Made by a program: the position numbers and the translations under genes. The notes under the pieces were generated by a model, which saw nothing but the letters and a program-made list of their open reading frames with translations, was not told the DNA's origin and searched no databases. From positions 1 to 9,432 of the forward strand of contig JAJCYJ010000429.1 in the NCBI GenBank assembly GCA_029262975.1: 9,432 nt of DNA, written 5' to 3'. This document shows positions 1 to 5,336 of this stretch, in pieces (the stretch's first letter is position 1; every line of letters starts with the position of its first letter). The DNA is from Saprospiraceae bacterium (GTDB lineage Bacteria > Bacteroidota > Bacteroidia > Chitinophagales > Saprospiraceae).

Positions 1-360
1 CTAAAAGATAATCTAAACCCAAGTGCAAGTGCCTCTCGTAAAATGATAATATCTAACAAGGATATGGTACACTCTGTACTACTATCGAATATTTTATTCT
101 TCGAGGCGGATGGCTCATATTGCAGAATAATTACAACAGAAAAAAATATATATACTTCCAAAAACCTTAAACGATACGACGAGTTACTAAATGGACTCGG
201 ATTTGTCAGAGCACATCATTCATATTTATTTAATATAGCTCATCTAAAATGTTATGATCGACTGGCTAACGAACTTCATCTGACTGCAGGACATGTAATA
301 CCCGTATCACTACGCAAAAAAGAAAAACTGCTCTCTATTCTAAAAACTCATCTAGCCTGA
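1..360 (+). CDS. LytTR-domain DNA-binding response regulator, C-terminal part (5' end outside window)
   Basis: The reading frame is open from base 1 to the TGA at 358-360, so the ATG at 43 is probably internal and the gene starts outside the window. The visible 119 codons match a LytTR DNA-binding domain: an EADGSY strand at about residues 35-40, FVRAHHSYLFN at about 68-78 (the usual 'F.R.H+SY.vN' core), and a closing PVSLRKKEKL at about 101-110. In this family (LytR/AlgR) the domain follows a receiver (REC) domain and binds promoter direct repeats. No receiver is visible here, presumably because it is cut off. The polar stretch DNLNPSASASRK before the domain looks like the interdomain linker. 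It converges with the gene at 532-1404. The partner kinase, if any, is not in the window; the complete two-component pair at 5337-7045 is a separate system with a clearly different LytTR domain. Confidence 0.85.
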   Translation, partial: LKDNLNPSASASRKMIISNKDMVHSVLLSNILFFEADGSYCRIITTEKNIYTSKNLKRYDELLNGLGFVRAHHSYLFNIAHLKCYDRLANELHLTAGHVIPVSLRKKEKLLSILKTHLA

Positions 361-411
361 TATGTCTACGTAAATAAATAGCAATTCCACAATTTCAAAT
401 TGATTGAAGAC

Positions 412-448
412 AGAATCGGTCCTAAAGACACATTGCACAATCGATTCT
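412..448. terminator. Weak inverted repeat between convergent genes, possible terminator
   Basis: AGAATCG at 412-418 is repeated inverted as CGATTCT at 442-448. One wobble and one further pair extend it to about 9 bp, with a loop of about 20 nt, and the right arm is followed by AATTAAAATAT. It lies in the 171-bp gap between two convergent genes, where a bidirectional terminator is expected. The long loop and the lack of a clean T run make this a weak candidate. Nothing else was seen in 361-531. Confidence 0.25.
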
Positions 449-531
449 AATTAAAATATACAGTCATGATGTATTTACTTCGATTAGAAATAATGGTGTA
501 AAGTATGCCCAATTTGCTTATCACTGATAAT

Positions 532-1404
532 TCAAATTTTATGCGCCACCACAGTCAAATCAGGGTCTTCTACTGTGATTGAGGTAACCATACTATTATT
601 GAACTGAAATGATATTTTTACTGACGGCGAACGATTATAGAGAAAGCGATGTTCACCAATTTTATCCAGTGACCCACCTGAAGAACCCAGACCTCCTAAT
701 GAAATTTTGTCAGCCATGTTTAATCCAACTGTAAAACCATCACCTTCTCCATCACCATATCTATAATCTCCAAGATATATTTCCTGATCTTTCGCGCTCA
801 ATGTATCAAACTGAGGCCCATCAGCATCCCCCAAAGATTCAAGATAATCTATCAACCTTCCGAAGTCCGATTTATGCTTAGTTGTTAGCAAGTCATCTCT
901 TCGAAGTCCATTTTTTGCATGTTGTAGCAAACTGATCCCATGAGGACCGGCTATAAGTTGCGCACCCGGAGCATAAGTGATAATTGACTTTACGGTCTGA
1001 ATATCTCCCAGTGCTGCAAATGTGAAAATATCCGGTCTGGCTCCTTTGCTCATGAGGTAAAGGATAATGTCTCTTCTGCCAACATGTGATGCAGCACCGA
1101 TAGCTGTCTCCCAATCTCCAAAACGCCAATCCCATGTCGCCCTTGACAATTCCGGCCAACGATCTACTAATTCTTTTACACGCTCTAAATTAAAATGCGA
1201 TTTCCCAACTACCTCTGATACTACATCATCCGGTATATAGGGATACTGCGATGATCGTTCTTTTTCAAAAGAAGGAAGATTAATGTCAACTGGTATATTT
1301 CTGGAAAATAAAATATTTGGAACTGATATAGCGAGTAGACCAAACAATGAACTTTCTACCAGCGCCCTTCTTGAAATGATATGTTTACCTTTTAAATCCT
1401 TCAT
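532..1404 (-). CDS. Exported ankyrin-repeat-like protein with twin-arginine-type signal
   Basis: 290 residues. The N-terminus carries SRRALVE (residues 11-17) followed by a hydrophobic stretch (about 18-33), close to the twin-arginine (Tat) export motif S/T-R-R-x-F-L-K. There is no lipobox cysteine. Residues about 70-165 are ankyrin-like helical pairs, clearest at ETAIGAASHVGRRDIILYLM (99-118) followed by SKGARPD, then FAALGDIQTVKSII (129-142). Such repeats bind proteins. The last 85 residues or so (IYLGDYRYGDGEGDGF to the end, about 209-290) look like a separate beta-strand domain, resembling the DUF3471-type tails of some periplasmic hydrolases in pattern (LG.Y, GE.RF.., V.F......V..ITV..P). 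ATG at 1404 is used; no strong ribosome binding site is visible. No catalytic motif was found, so the cellular role is unknown. Fold calls are by eye: ankyrin moderately sure, the C-terminal domain a guess. Confidence 0.75.
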   Translation of the reverse strand: MKDLKGKHIISRRALVESSLFGLLAISVPNILFSRNIPVDINLPSFEKERSSQYPYIPDDVVSEVVGKSHFNLERVKELVDRWPELSRATWDWRFGDWETAIGAASHVGRRDIILYLMSKGARPDIFTFAALGDIQTVKSIITYAPGAQLIAGPHGISLLQHAKNGLRRDDLLTTKHKSDFGRLIDYLESLGDADGPQFDTLSAKDQEIYLGDYRYGDGEGDGFTVGLNMADKISLGGLGSSGGSLDKIGEHRFLYNRSPSVKISFQFNNSMVTSITVEDPDLTVVAHKI

Positions 1405-1463
1405 TCTTTATTACTTTAATAGTTCTTCTAAGTACGGTAATTGCTAATACTTAGATCCTAATT

Positions 1464-1495
1464 ATTACTATTCTGGAATTTTAAAATATAGTAAT
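1464..1495. promoter_or_regulatory. AT-rich 8-bp inverted repeat upstream of the ankyrin-like gene
   Basis: ATTACTAT (1464-1471) and ATAGTAAT (1488-1495) are perfect inverted arms separated by 16 nt. The site is 60-90 bp upstream of the start at 1404, a position where an operator could lie. AT-rich arms of this length can occur by chance in DNA of this composition. Confidence 0.2.
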
Positions 1496-1542
1496 TATCT
1501 CGTTGAGCGGTTAAATTAAATTACCTAAATTAGAATTGTCAT

Positions 1543-1562
1543 GCCTGCCTGCCTTTGGCAGG
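1543..1562. repeat. TGCCTGCC-type palindromic unit (CCTGCC TTT GGCAGG)
   Basis: CCTGCC (1548-1553), a TTT loop and GGCAGG (1557-1562) form a perfect 6-bp stem, preceded by another GCCT unit from 1543 and followed on the plus strand by ATTTTTAT. The same CCTGCCTGC / GCAGGCAGG words form the two hairpins in repeat A (3477-3512 and 3520-3543), so this looks like a solitary member of a dispersed palindromic family rather than a dedicated terminator. Confidence 0.5.
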
Positions 1563-1609
1563 ATTTTTATGAAAAATAATGCCAATTCTAAACAAACTGC
1601 AATTTCGAA

Positions 1610-1628
1610 CCAGGGATTGCATCCCTGG
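1610..1628. repeat. Perfect 7-bp hairpin CCAGGGA-TTGCA-TCCCTGG
   Basis: The arms at 1610-1616 and 1622-1628 are perfectly complementary around a 5-nt loop. There is no adjacent T run on either strand, so it is not a typical intrinsic terminator. It lies about 140 bp beyond the stop of the minus-strand gene at 1766. It could be an RNA-stabilising 3' hairpin or a REP-like palindrome; I cannot tell which. Confidence 0.4.
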
Positions 1629-1765
1629 CTGATAGAAAAACGTTCCTTCAGAGCTATGATCTGTTCTCATAAATACAAAATTCTCTGATTCTTAAAAACA
1701 ATTGATGATTACGAGTTTATTTAACAACCGCTAAGCTCGATAATTAGTTAATTGATTTAGTTGTA

Positions 1766-2317
1766 TTATTTAATTTTTCTATACCATTTTAATGTGTTAC
1801 CACCTATCCATTCTTCAGTTTTGTCATCAAAATCATACGACTTTGACATCAGCTCATTATCGTTAATTTTTTGATGTATATCCTTGTGTTTAAGATATAA
1901 TCCAGACTCATTATAAAAAGACATTTCGCACAGCCTTTCATCATTTATCATAGTAGCCTCTCCGATAGCGTATACCTTCCCATTAGCTGACCTTTGAAAG
2001 AAAATGTTCTTCTTTTTATCCGGAGCATAGAATTCTGTGAAAGACCAAAATTTGATTGTATCAGCATTATTTCTGACACCAAGAACTTCACCACTGATAC
2101 CAAACTCATCTGCTCTTTCAAATTGTAAAGCAAAAGAAACAAAGTCATTTTCTTGAGCTTCTTCATAATTTGGATTTTCAGCAGACCATTGTCCGCCATC
2201 TTTAGTCAGAAAATTGAAATAGTCAGTGTATGATTTATACGGCTCCTGGGAAACAGCAGCGTCCATACAAAAAACAAATAAACCCAGCAAAGTCAACAAT
2301 ATTTTATAATGCCACAT
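1766..2317 (-). CDS. Secreted protein, predicted lipocalin-/DUF1579-like beta-barrel
   Basis: 183 residues. The start has a short charged n-region, a hydrophobic core (about residues 5-17) and AAVSQ at 20-24, consistent with a Sec signal peptide. The mature part is rich in alternating polar/hydrophobic strands: YFNFLTKDGGQWSA (33-46), FALQFERADEFG (62-73), IKFWSFTEFYAPDKKKNIFFQRS (88-110), GKVYAIGEATMI (113-124), and a closing WIGGNTLKWYRK (170-181). This layout (an aromatic 'G.W' strand first, then repeated antiparallel strands) resembles small periplasmic lipocalin-like/DUF1579-like barrels. No ligand motif is recognisable and the family call is by pattern only. Its ATG overlaps the 3' end of the DoxX gene by 14 bp, so the two are probably translationally coupled; CAGGAAG directly precedes the ATG. 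It shares its general design with the protein at 2761-3333 but is not an obvious close paralogue. Confidence 0.7.
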   Translation of the reverse strand: MWHYKILLTLLGLFVFCMDAAVSQEPYKSYTDYFNFLTKDGGQWSAENPNYEEAQENDFVSFALQFERADEFGISGEVLGVRNNADTIKFWSFTEFYAPDKKKNIFFQRSANGKVYAIGEATMINDERLCEMSFYNESGLYLKHKDIHQKINDNELMSKSYDFDDKTEEWIGGNTLKWYRKIK

Positions 2318-2702
2318 CTTCCTGTAATTTAAACTTCTTTACTAAACCAAAAGGAATCCAAGGATTAAAAAAAAGAATAAGAGTCATCAATAAATATGAA
2401 AATGCCAGTCCTCCATCCGTTAAAATTAAACCATAATGAGCAACAGACATGACGATTATAATAAGCAAGGCAGAGATACGCGTCCGAATATTCAATATAA
2501 TAGACAAGCCGCCAAGAAATTCAGAAAATATGGCAATCGGTGCTAATAATTCAGGAAATGGAATATTCAACACTTTCAGATAGCCTGCAAATTCTGAAAT
2601 ATCGCCATTAAAAATATAGACCCCACTATGGTACATCATAGATATACCCAGCCAATAACGCAAGATCCAGCTGATATCTTTCATGGGGATTTTATTAATC
2701 AT
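2304..2702 (-). CDS. DoxX-family integral membrane protein
   Basis: 132 residues from the ATG at 2702. Four hydrophobic segments are visible at about 12-31, 51-70, 74-94 and 99-118, as is usual for DoxX-family proteins. The first helix with its RYWLG...YHSGVYIF pattern, the short loop FAGYLKVLNIPFPELLAPIAIFSEFLGG and the later VAHYG are typical of the family. DoxX proteins are inner-membrane proteins linked in some bacteria to quinone/thiol redox processes, but the function of most members is unknown. An in-frame GTG at 2720 would add six residues (start VTVTLD); I prefer the ATG because no ribosome binding site supports the GTG. A third option is ATG at 2684. The gene is 58 bp downstream of the secreted protein gene at 2761 and overlaps the next gene by 14 bp, so these three form a likely operon. 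Confidence 0.85.
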   Translation of the reverse strand: MINKIPMKDISWILRYWLGISMMYHSGVYIFNGDISEFAGYLKVLNIPFPELLAPIAIFSEFLGGLSIILNIRTRISALLIIIVMSVAHYGLILTDGGLAFSYLLMTLILFFNPWIPFGLVKKFKLQEDVAL

Positions 2703-2760
2703 ATCTAGCGTTACGGTCACTGTTAAAAAATAATTTGTAACATTTCATTGCGGTCATATT

Positions 2761-3333
2761 CTAATCTCTGACAGCTTTAGAATGGCCACCATTTCTGCCA
2801 TGTTTTTTCCATTGATTATTCACCCATACTTCCGTTAACCAATCTATTTCATTATCAGATACTGGGGTAAAAGTTTCACGAAATTTTCTCGTCCATGCTG
2901 GTAATTCAGGCAAAGGAATTGATGTATAGTTTTCAGCATAATAAACTGTATATACCCGCTCTAAGCATTTATTAGGCAAAAAGGTATATACCCCTTCAAA
3001 AAGAATTTCATTTTGAATTTGATATTCCAACCAGACGATGTTAGATGTATTTGGATTATATGTGATCATACCCTCGGAAAAAATTTCATCAATATCATCA
3101 GAAAACATTCCTGTTCTCAACCAAATAACCCGGTGGTTTTTACCCCAACTAAAATCAATTACTTTAAAAGCTGCCATTTTGGGATTGCTGGATATCATTG
3201 AATGTTCACCTGGCAGACTCCACGTTCCCATATAATAAGAAAAGGCATCCAATGGATTAACCGCCTTTTGGGCAAAAGAGCTACTAGTGAAACCCAAAAA
3301 GATTACTCCGAATATATATATACAGCTTTTCAT
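2761..3333 (-). CDS. Secreted protein, predicted beta-barrel (DUF1579-like pattern)
   Basis: 190 residues from the ATG at 3333, which begins a clean Sec signal peptide (KSCIYIFGVIFLGFTSSSFAQ, cleavage likely near residues 20-22). A longer frame from ATG 3372 adds GVEPKISISIKN, but that leader is mostly encoded inside or beside repeat A and would spoil the signal peptide, so I reject it. The mature protein has FSYYMGTWSLPG (31-42), a pattern common at the start of DUF1579-type barrels, then strands FKVIDFSWGKNHRVIWLRTG (56-75), EGMITYNPNTSNIVWLEYQ (87-105), FEGVYTFL (112-119), ERVYTVYYAENY (125-136) and FRETFTPVSDNEIDWLTEVW (151-170). The C-terminus KKHGRNGGHSKAVRD is basic. There is no lipobox and no catalytic motif. 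Role unknown; it may bind a small hydrophobic ligand. It is probably cotranscribed with the DoxX gene. Confidence 0.7.
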   Translation of the reverse strand: MKSCIYIFGVIFLGFTSSSFAQKAVNPLDAFSYYMGTWSLPGEHSMISSNPKMAAFKVIDFSWGKNHRVIWLRTGMFSDDIDEIFSEGMITYNPNTSNIVWLEYQIQNEILFEGVYTFLPNKCLERVYTVYYAENYTSIPLPELPAWTRKFRETFTPVSDNEIDWLTEVWVNNQWKKHGRNGGHSKAVRD

Positions 3334-3476
3334 GTTTTTAATCGAAATAGAAATTTTAGGTTCTACGCCCATTACAATGGGTAGGCCAATATTTATTATA
3401 GCTCTTGACCTTCGTTCATTTTTTTTTCATTCGCAAAAAAAAAACAGCCTGTCCGCCCACCGGTGGAAACCAAAAA

Positions 3477-3512
3477 CCTGCCTGCTCTGACGTGTCCTCA
3501 CGGGCAGGCAGG
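3477..3512. repeat. Perfect 9-bp inverted repeat CCTGCCTGC / GCAGGCAGG inside copy A
   Basis: The arms are at 3477-3485 and 3504-3512 with an 18-nt spacer. Together with the next hairpin and the unit at 1543-1562 it belongs to one family of CCTGCC-based palindromes. Confidence 0.6.
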
Positions 3513-3519
3513 AATGCCT

Positions 3520-3543
3520 GCCTGCTTACGCACGTAGGCAGGC
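3520..3543. repeat. 10-bp stem-loop GCCTGCTTAC-GCAC-GTAGGCAGGC inside copy A
   Basis: The arms at 3520-3529 and 3534-3543 pair over ten bases with one T-G wobble around the tetraloop GCAC. It starts 7 bp after the previous inverted repeat, so this core holds palindromic units side by side. Confidence 0.6.
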
Positions 3544-3714
3544 TCGCGAAATAATACCCGCCCGCAAGGCCGGCACCCGCACCCTCTATTTCGCTTTCCC
3601 AACGCTTCTTTTGAATCTGCATATCCTGTGATTTATCACTACTAAATTGAAAAGACTGAAATTTCATAATTAAAAAAACTTTACTATCCGCTTTAAAAGA
3701 CTAAGAGCCAAATT

Positions 3715-4725
3715 TTAAAACTTTACTGGCACTTTTAAAACACAAACCTCAAATAGTTTATCAAGAGGAAATAGCACCCCCTCTTCACTAAAACTTCCAA
3801 ATTGTGCATTAGCAATGTAATAAAAAGTATCATTGACCAATTCACCCGTGGTTGGGTTGTTCATCATAGGATGATTCACTTCTTTCAATCGGCTATTTGT
3901 AATAGCGGTTCCTGATTCATTTAAAAAAAACTGTTGTACTGTTTTAATATCAGGATGTATTCCAATTAGAGAGTTCTGATAGAAATATAAACCGTCAATA
4001 CTTTCCCGATATGCTATTTTCAAATTATCAGGCGTGCTTACTTTTTGCACAGCTCCGGTACTTATATCAATCATTGCAATACCTTCTGCATATGAAACAT
4101 ATAATCTCCCGTCATCATCAGACAGCGATATACCATTAGGATATGATATGAGGTCTGATGTATAATATGACGTTAATACATCTTCTTTGTGCGCGATTTT
4201 ATAGATGGCATGATTTTCAAACATATGTGTCACATATACATCCCCATTGTCTGCAATTGCGAGGTCATTTAGAAAATGAACTTCTCCGGGAGTGTCTAAA
4301 ATGTATTTTTTAATGAGTCTCCCTGTTGTTAAATCGTATTTGAATACACCAGCACTTCTACCATTCCTTGCGTCATTTGGGCTATAATTTTCTAAATTCT
4401 CACCTTCCGAGCTGCAAACCCATAGTATGTTACGAGTAGGATCTATCTTCATCCCAATCACCATCCACAGACCATCTTGTCTTGAGGTAACAAAATCTGA
4501 CAAGACCCCAGTTTTAGACAATTTCACAATTTTGCCTTTTCTCGTACTCCCTATATAGAAATCACCTTTTGCATGATCATAAGCAATACTCTCGGGAATC
4601 AAATCCTTTTCTGGTATTGTAAATGCTATATTGCTCTGATTCAATACTTGATGTGCATCTTGAGCAATCATGTCTATGGCAAAAAGACATAAAGTAATAA
4701 GTATAAGTGCTTTACTTTTTTTCAT
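3715..4725 (-). CDS. SMP-30/gluconolactonase-like six-bladed beta-propeller, exported
   Basis: 336 residues from the ATG at 4725, which opens a Sec signal peptide (KKSKALILITLCLFAIDMIAQ). ATG 4785 would add 20 residues encoded largely within repeat B and bury the signal, so I reject it. The rest is a beta-propeller of the SMP-30/gluconolactonase/LRE group with recurring YDHAKGDFYIGS, ADNGDVYVTH and DDDGRLYVSY blade motifs. The four positions expected to bind metal or substrate appear conserved: E45 (PESIAYD), N153 (FLNDLA), N197 (PNGIS) and D244 (IDGLYF). Family members bind a divalent cation and often hydrolyse sugar lactones or other esters. With a signal peptide this one would act in the periplasm or outside; its substrate is unknown. 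It is the first gene of the leftward cluster with the barrel-like and DoxX genes, though repeat A separates it from the second gene. Confidence 0.8.
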   Translation of the reverse strand: MKKSKALILITLCLFAIDMIAQDAHQVLNQSNIAFTIPEKDLIPESIAYDHAKGDFYIGSTRKGKIVKLSKTGVLSDFVTSRQDGLWMVIGMKIDPTRNILWVCSSEGENLENYSPNDARNGRSAGVFKYDLTTGRLIKKYILDTPGEVHFLNDLAIADNGDVYVTHMFENHAIYKIAHKEDVLTSYYTSDLISYPNGISLSDDDGRLYVSYAEGIAMIDISTGAVQKVSTPDNLKIAYRESIDGLYFYQNSLIGIHPDIKTVQQFFLNESGTAITNSRLKEVNHPMMNNPTTGELVNDTFYYIANAQFGSFSEEGVLFPLDKLFEVCVLKVPVKF

Positions 4726-4734
4726 AGTAAAAAA

Positions 4735-5130
4735 TTCTTTGCCCTTTACCGGGGGTAGATCAAAATTTACTTTAGCTCTTGACATTCATTCATTTTTTTT
4801 CAATCGCAAAAATGAAGGCGCGTTCTTCAACACCGCTGAAGTCAGAGTGCCAGAGCACTCTGAAGCAACTGAACCCGAAGGGTGTAGGCCATTTATAATT
4901 CCCCTTCTCATTCAGCTGCAAGCCTCTTCGAGGTTCGTTCAGCCAGATGTCCCCCGGACTTCTGATCACGCCAAGGCGCGATTTCGCTTCACTCATCCAG
5001 CGCTTCTTTTGATCCTGCATATATTCTTTTGATTTTGTACATACTATAGCTTTTCTCAACTTATGACTGAGATAAATGAATTATTATAATAAAAATTCAT
5101 TCGAATCCACCTTAAAAGGTTAAGAGCCTA
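4735..5130 (-). repeat. Long interspersed repeat, copy B (conserved ends, different core)
   Basis: Copy B lies directly upstream of the SMP-30-like gene. Its ends match copy A: 4735-4800 aligns to 3361-3427, then ATTTCGCTT (4981-4989), CGCTTCTTTTGA (5001-5012), CTGCATAT (5015-5022) and CCTTAAAAGGTTAAGAGCC (5111-5129, plus the C at 5110). It is about 45 bp longer than copy A. The centre is unrelated to that of A and has its own hairpins, including a perfect 9-bp stem at 4842-4863 and CCTC-TTC-GAGG near 4923-4933. Frames cross it on both strands (minus 4790-5059; plus 4670-5032), but neither looks like an ordinary protein. Confidence 0.75.
4842..4863. repeat. Perfect 9-bp hairpin TCAGAGTGC-CAGA-GCACTCTGA in copy B
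   Basis: The arms at 4842-4850 and 4855-4863 are exactly complementary around a 4-nt loop. It sits in the non-conserved core of copy B, in the place where copy A carries its CCTGCC palindromes. Confidence 0.65.
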
Positions 5131-5170
5131 TTAAAAATTTCATGCCCGAAAATAGACGAAGTAGATGACG

Positions 5171-5286
5171 TTGACATTTATATTACATAAGGATAAGTCT
5201 ATCTTATGTGAGGACTATGGACATTTATGTAAAGAGATTGATATGGTTGACATAGATTTATGTACTCTTCACATAAAAGATGTCAA
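5171..5286 (+). promoter_or_regulatory. Array of YTTATGT half-sites and two large inverted repeats upstream of the kinase operon
   Basis: Five YTTATGT half-sites lie within 93 bp: minus strand at 5185-5191 and 5271-5277, plus strand at 5203-5209, 5224-5230 and 5257-5263. Two face each other as ACATAAG...CTTATGT (5185-5209; with ATA/TAT added, a 10-bp stem with one bulge). Another pair forms TTGACAT-AGA-TTTATGT ... ACATAAA-AG-ATGTCAA (5247-5263 and 5271-5286), a double-armed 7+7 bp palindrome around a 7-nt loop. TTGACAT also occurs at 5171-5177. The plus-strand copies are 21 and 33 bp apart, near two and three helical turns. This fits a cooperative operator for the kinase/regulator operon, possibly autoregulated by its LytTR protein. 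No protein-binding evidence exists here. Confidence 0.5.
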
Positions 5287-5304
5287 TGCCATGACTTTCT
5301 GATG

Positions 5305-5312
5305 TAAATTTG
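5305..5312 (+). promoter_or_regulatory. Candidate Bacteroidota -7 promoter box TAAATTTG
   Basis: TAAATTTG matches TAnnTTTG, the -7 element of the primary sigma factor of Bacteroidota, exactly. It lies 24 bp before the kinase start at 5337, giving a short leader. A TTTG -33 box at the expected spacing is missing, which would suit a promoter that needs an activator bound to the half-site array just upstream. Confidence 0.45.
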
Positions 5313-5336
5313 TCTTATTCATTATAGTCTGGATCT

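Larger units (their letters stand above)
1405..1765. other. Gene-free intergenic region with three inverted repeats
   Basis: This 361-bp stretch lies between the 5' end of the ankyrin-like gene and the 3' end of the secreted protein gene at 1766; both are on the minus strand. I see no credible reading frame. It contains an AT-rich 8-bp inverted repeat at 1464-1495, a CCTGCC/GGCAGG hairpin at 1548-1562 and a CCAGGGA/TCCCTGG hairpin at 1610-1628, each listed separately. The promoter of the gene at 532-1404 should lie near 1410-1500, but no TAnnTTTG box was found on the minus strand there. Confidence 0.6.
3361..3710 (-). repeat. Long interspersed repeat, copy A (conserved ends, GC-rich hairpin core)
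   Basis: Copy A fills the gap between the stop of the SMP-30-like gene (3715) and the start of the gene at 3333. Its left end (3361-3427) aligns without gaps to 4735-4800 of copy B at roughly 80% identity by eye, including the identical run TAGCTCTTGAC. Its right part shares ATTTCGCTT (3588-3596), the 12-mer CGCTTCTTTTGA (3603-3614) and CTGCATAT (3617-3624) with copy B. The far right end CTTTAAAAGACTAAGAGCC (3691-3709) matches 16 of 19 bases. The centre (about 3440-3585) is GC-rich, unlike its surroundings and unlike the centre of copy B, and carries two hairpins. A minus-strand frame (3416-3667, 83 codons) crosses it; I do not call it a gene. Confidence 0.75.

Noticed and set aside
893..1159. 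Minus-strand frame inside the ankyrin-like gene
   Set aside because: Fully inside a better supported gene on the same strand in another frame; cysteine- and arginine-rich translation typical of a shadow.
1548..1570. Hairpin plus ATTTTTAT as an intrinsic terminator on the plus strand
   Set aside because: No plus-strand gene lies nearby upstream, and the stem belongs to the CCTGCC palindrome family also seen in repeat A.
2703..2720. GTG start for the DoxX gene
   Set aside because: Possible, but the ATG at 2702 gives the normal family length and no ribosome binding site favours the GTG.
3416..3667. Minus-strand 83-codon frame in repeat A, as an ordinary gene
   Set aside because: It spans the non-conserved hairpin core; only the short right-arm part resembles copy B. 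Kept as a finding about the repeat, not as a gene.
4670..5032. Plus-strand 120-codon frame crossing repeat B
   Set aside because: It begins inside the SMP-30-like gene on the opposite strand, runs through repeat B and its hairpins, and has no domain or signal; most likely a by-product of the repeat.
4790..5059. Minus-strand 89-codon frame in repeat B, as an ordinary gene
   Set aside because: Same reason as for copy A: conserved at the ends only, low-complexity middle made of palindromes, no known domain.
5247..5275. TTGACA as a -35 box of an E. coli-type promoter
   Set aside because: No TATAAT-like box at 16-18 bp, and Bacteroidota promoters do not follow this pattern; the word is part of the large palindrome.
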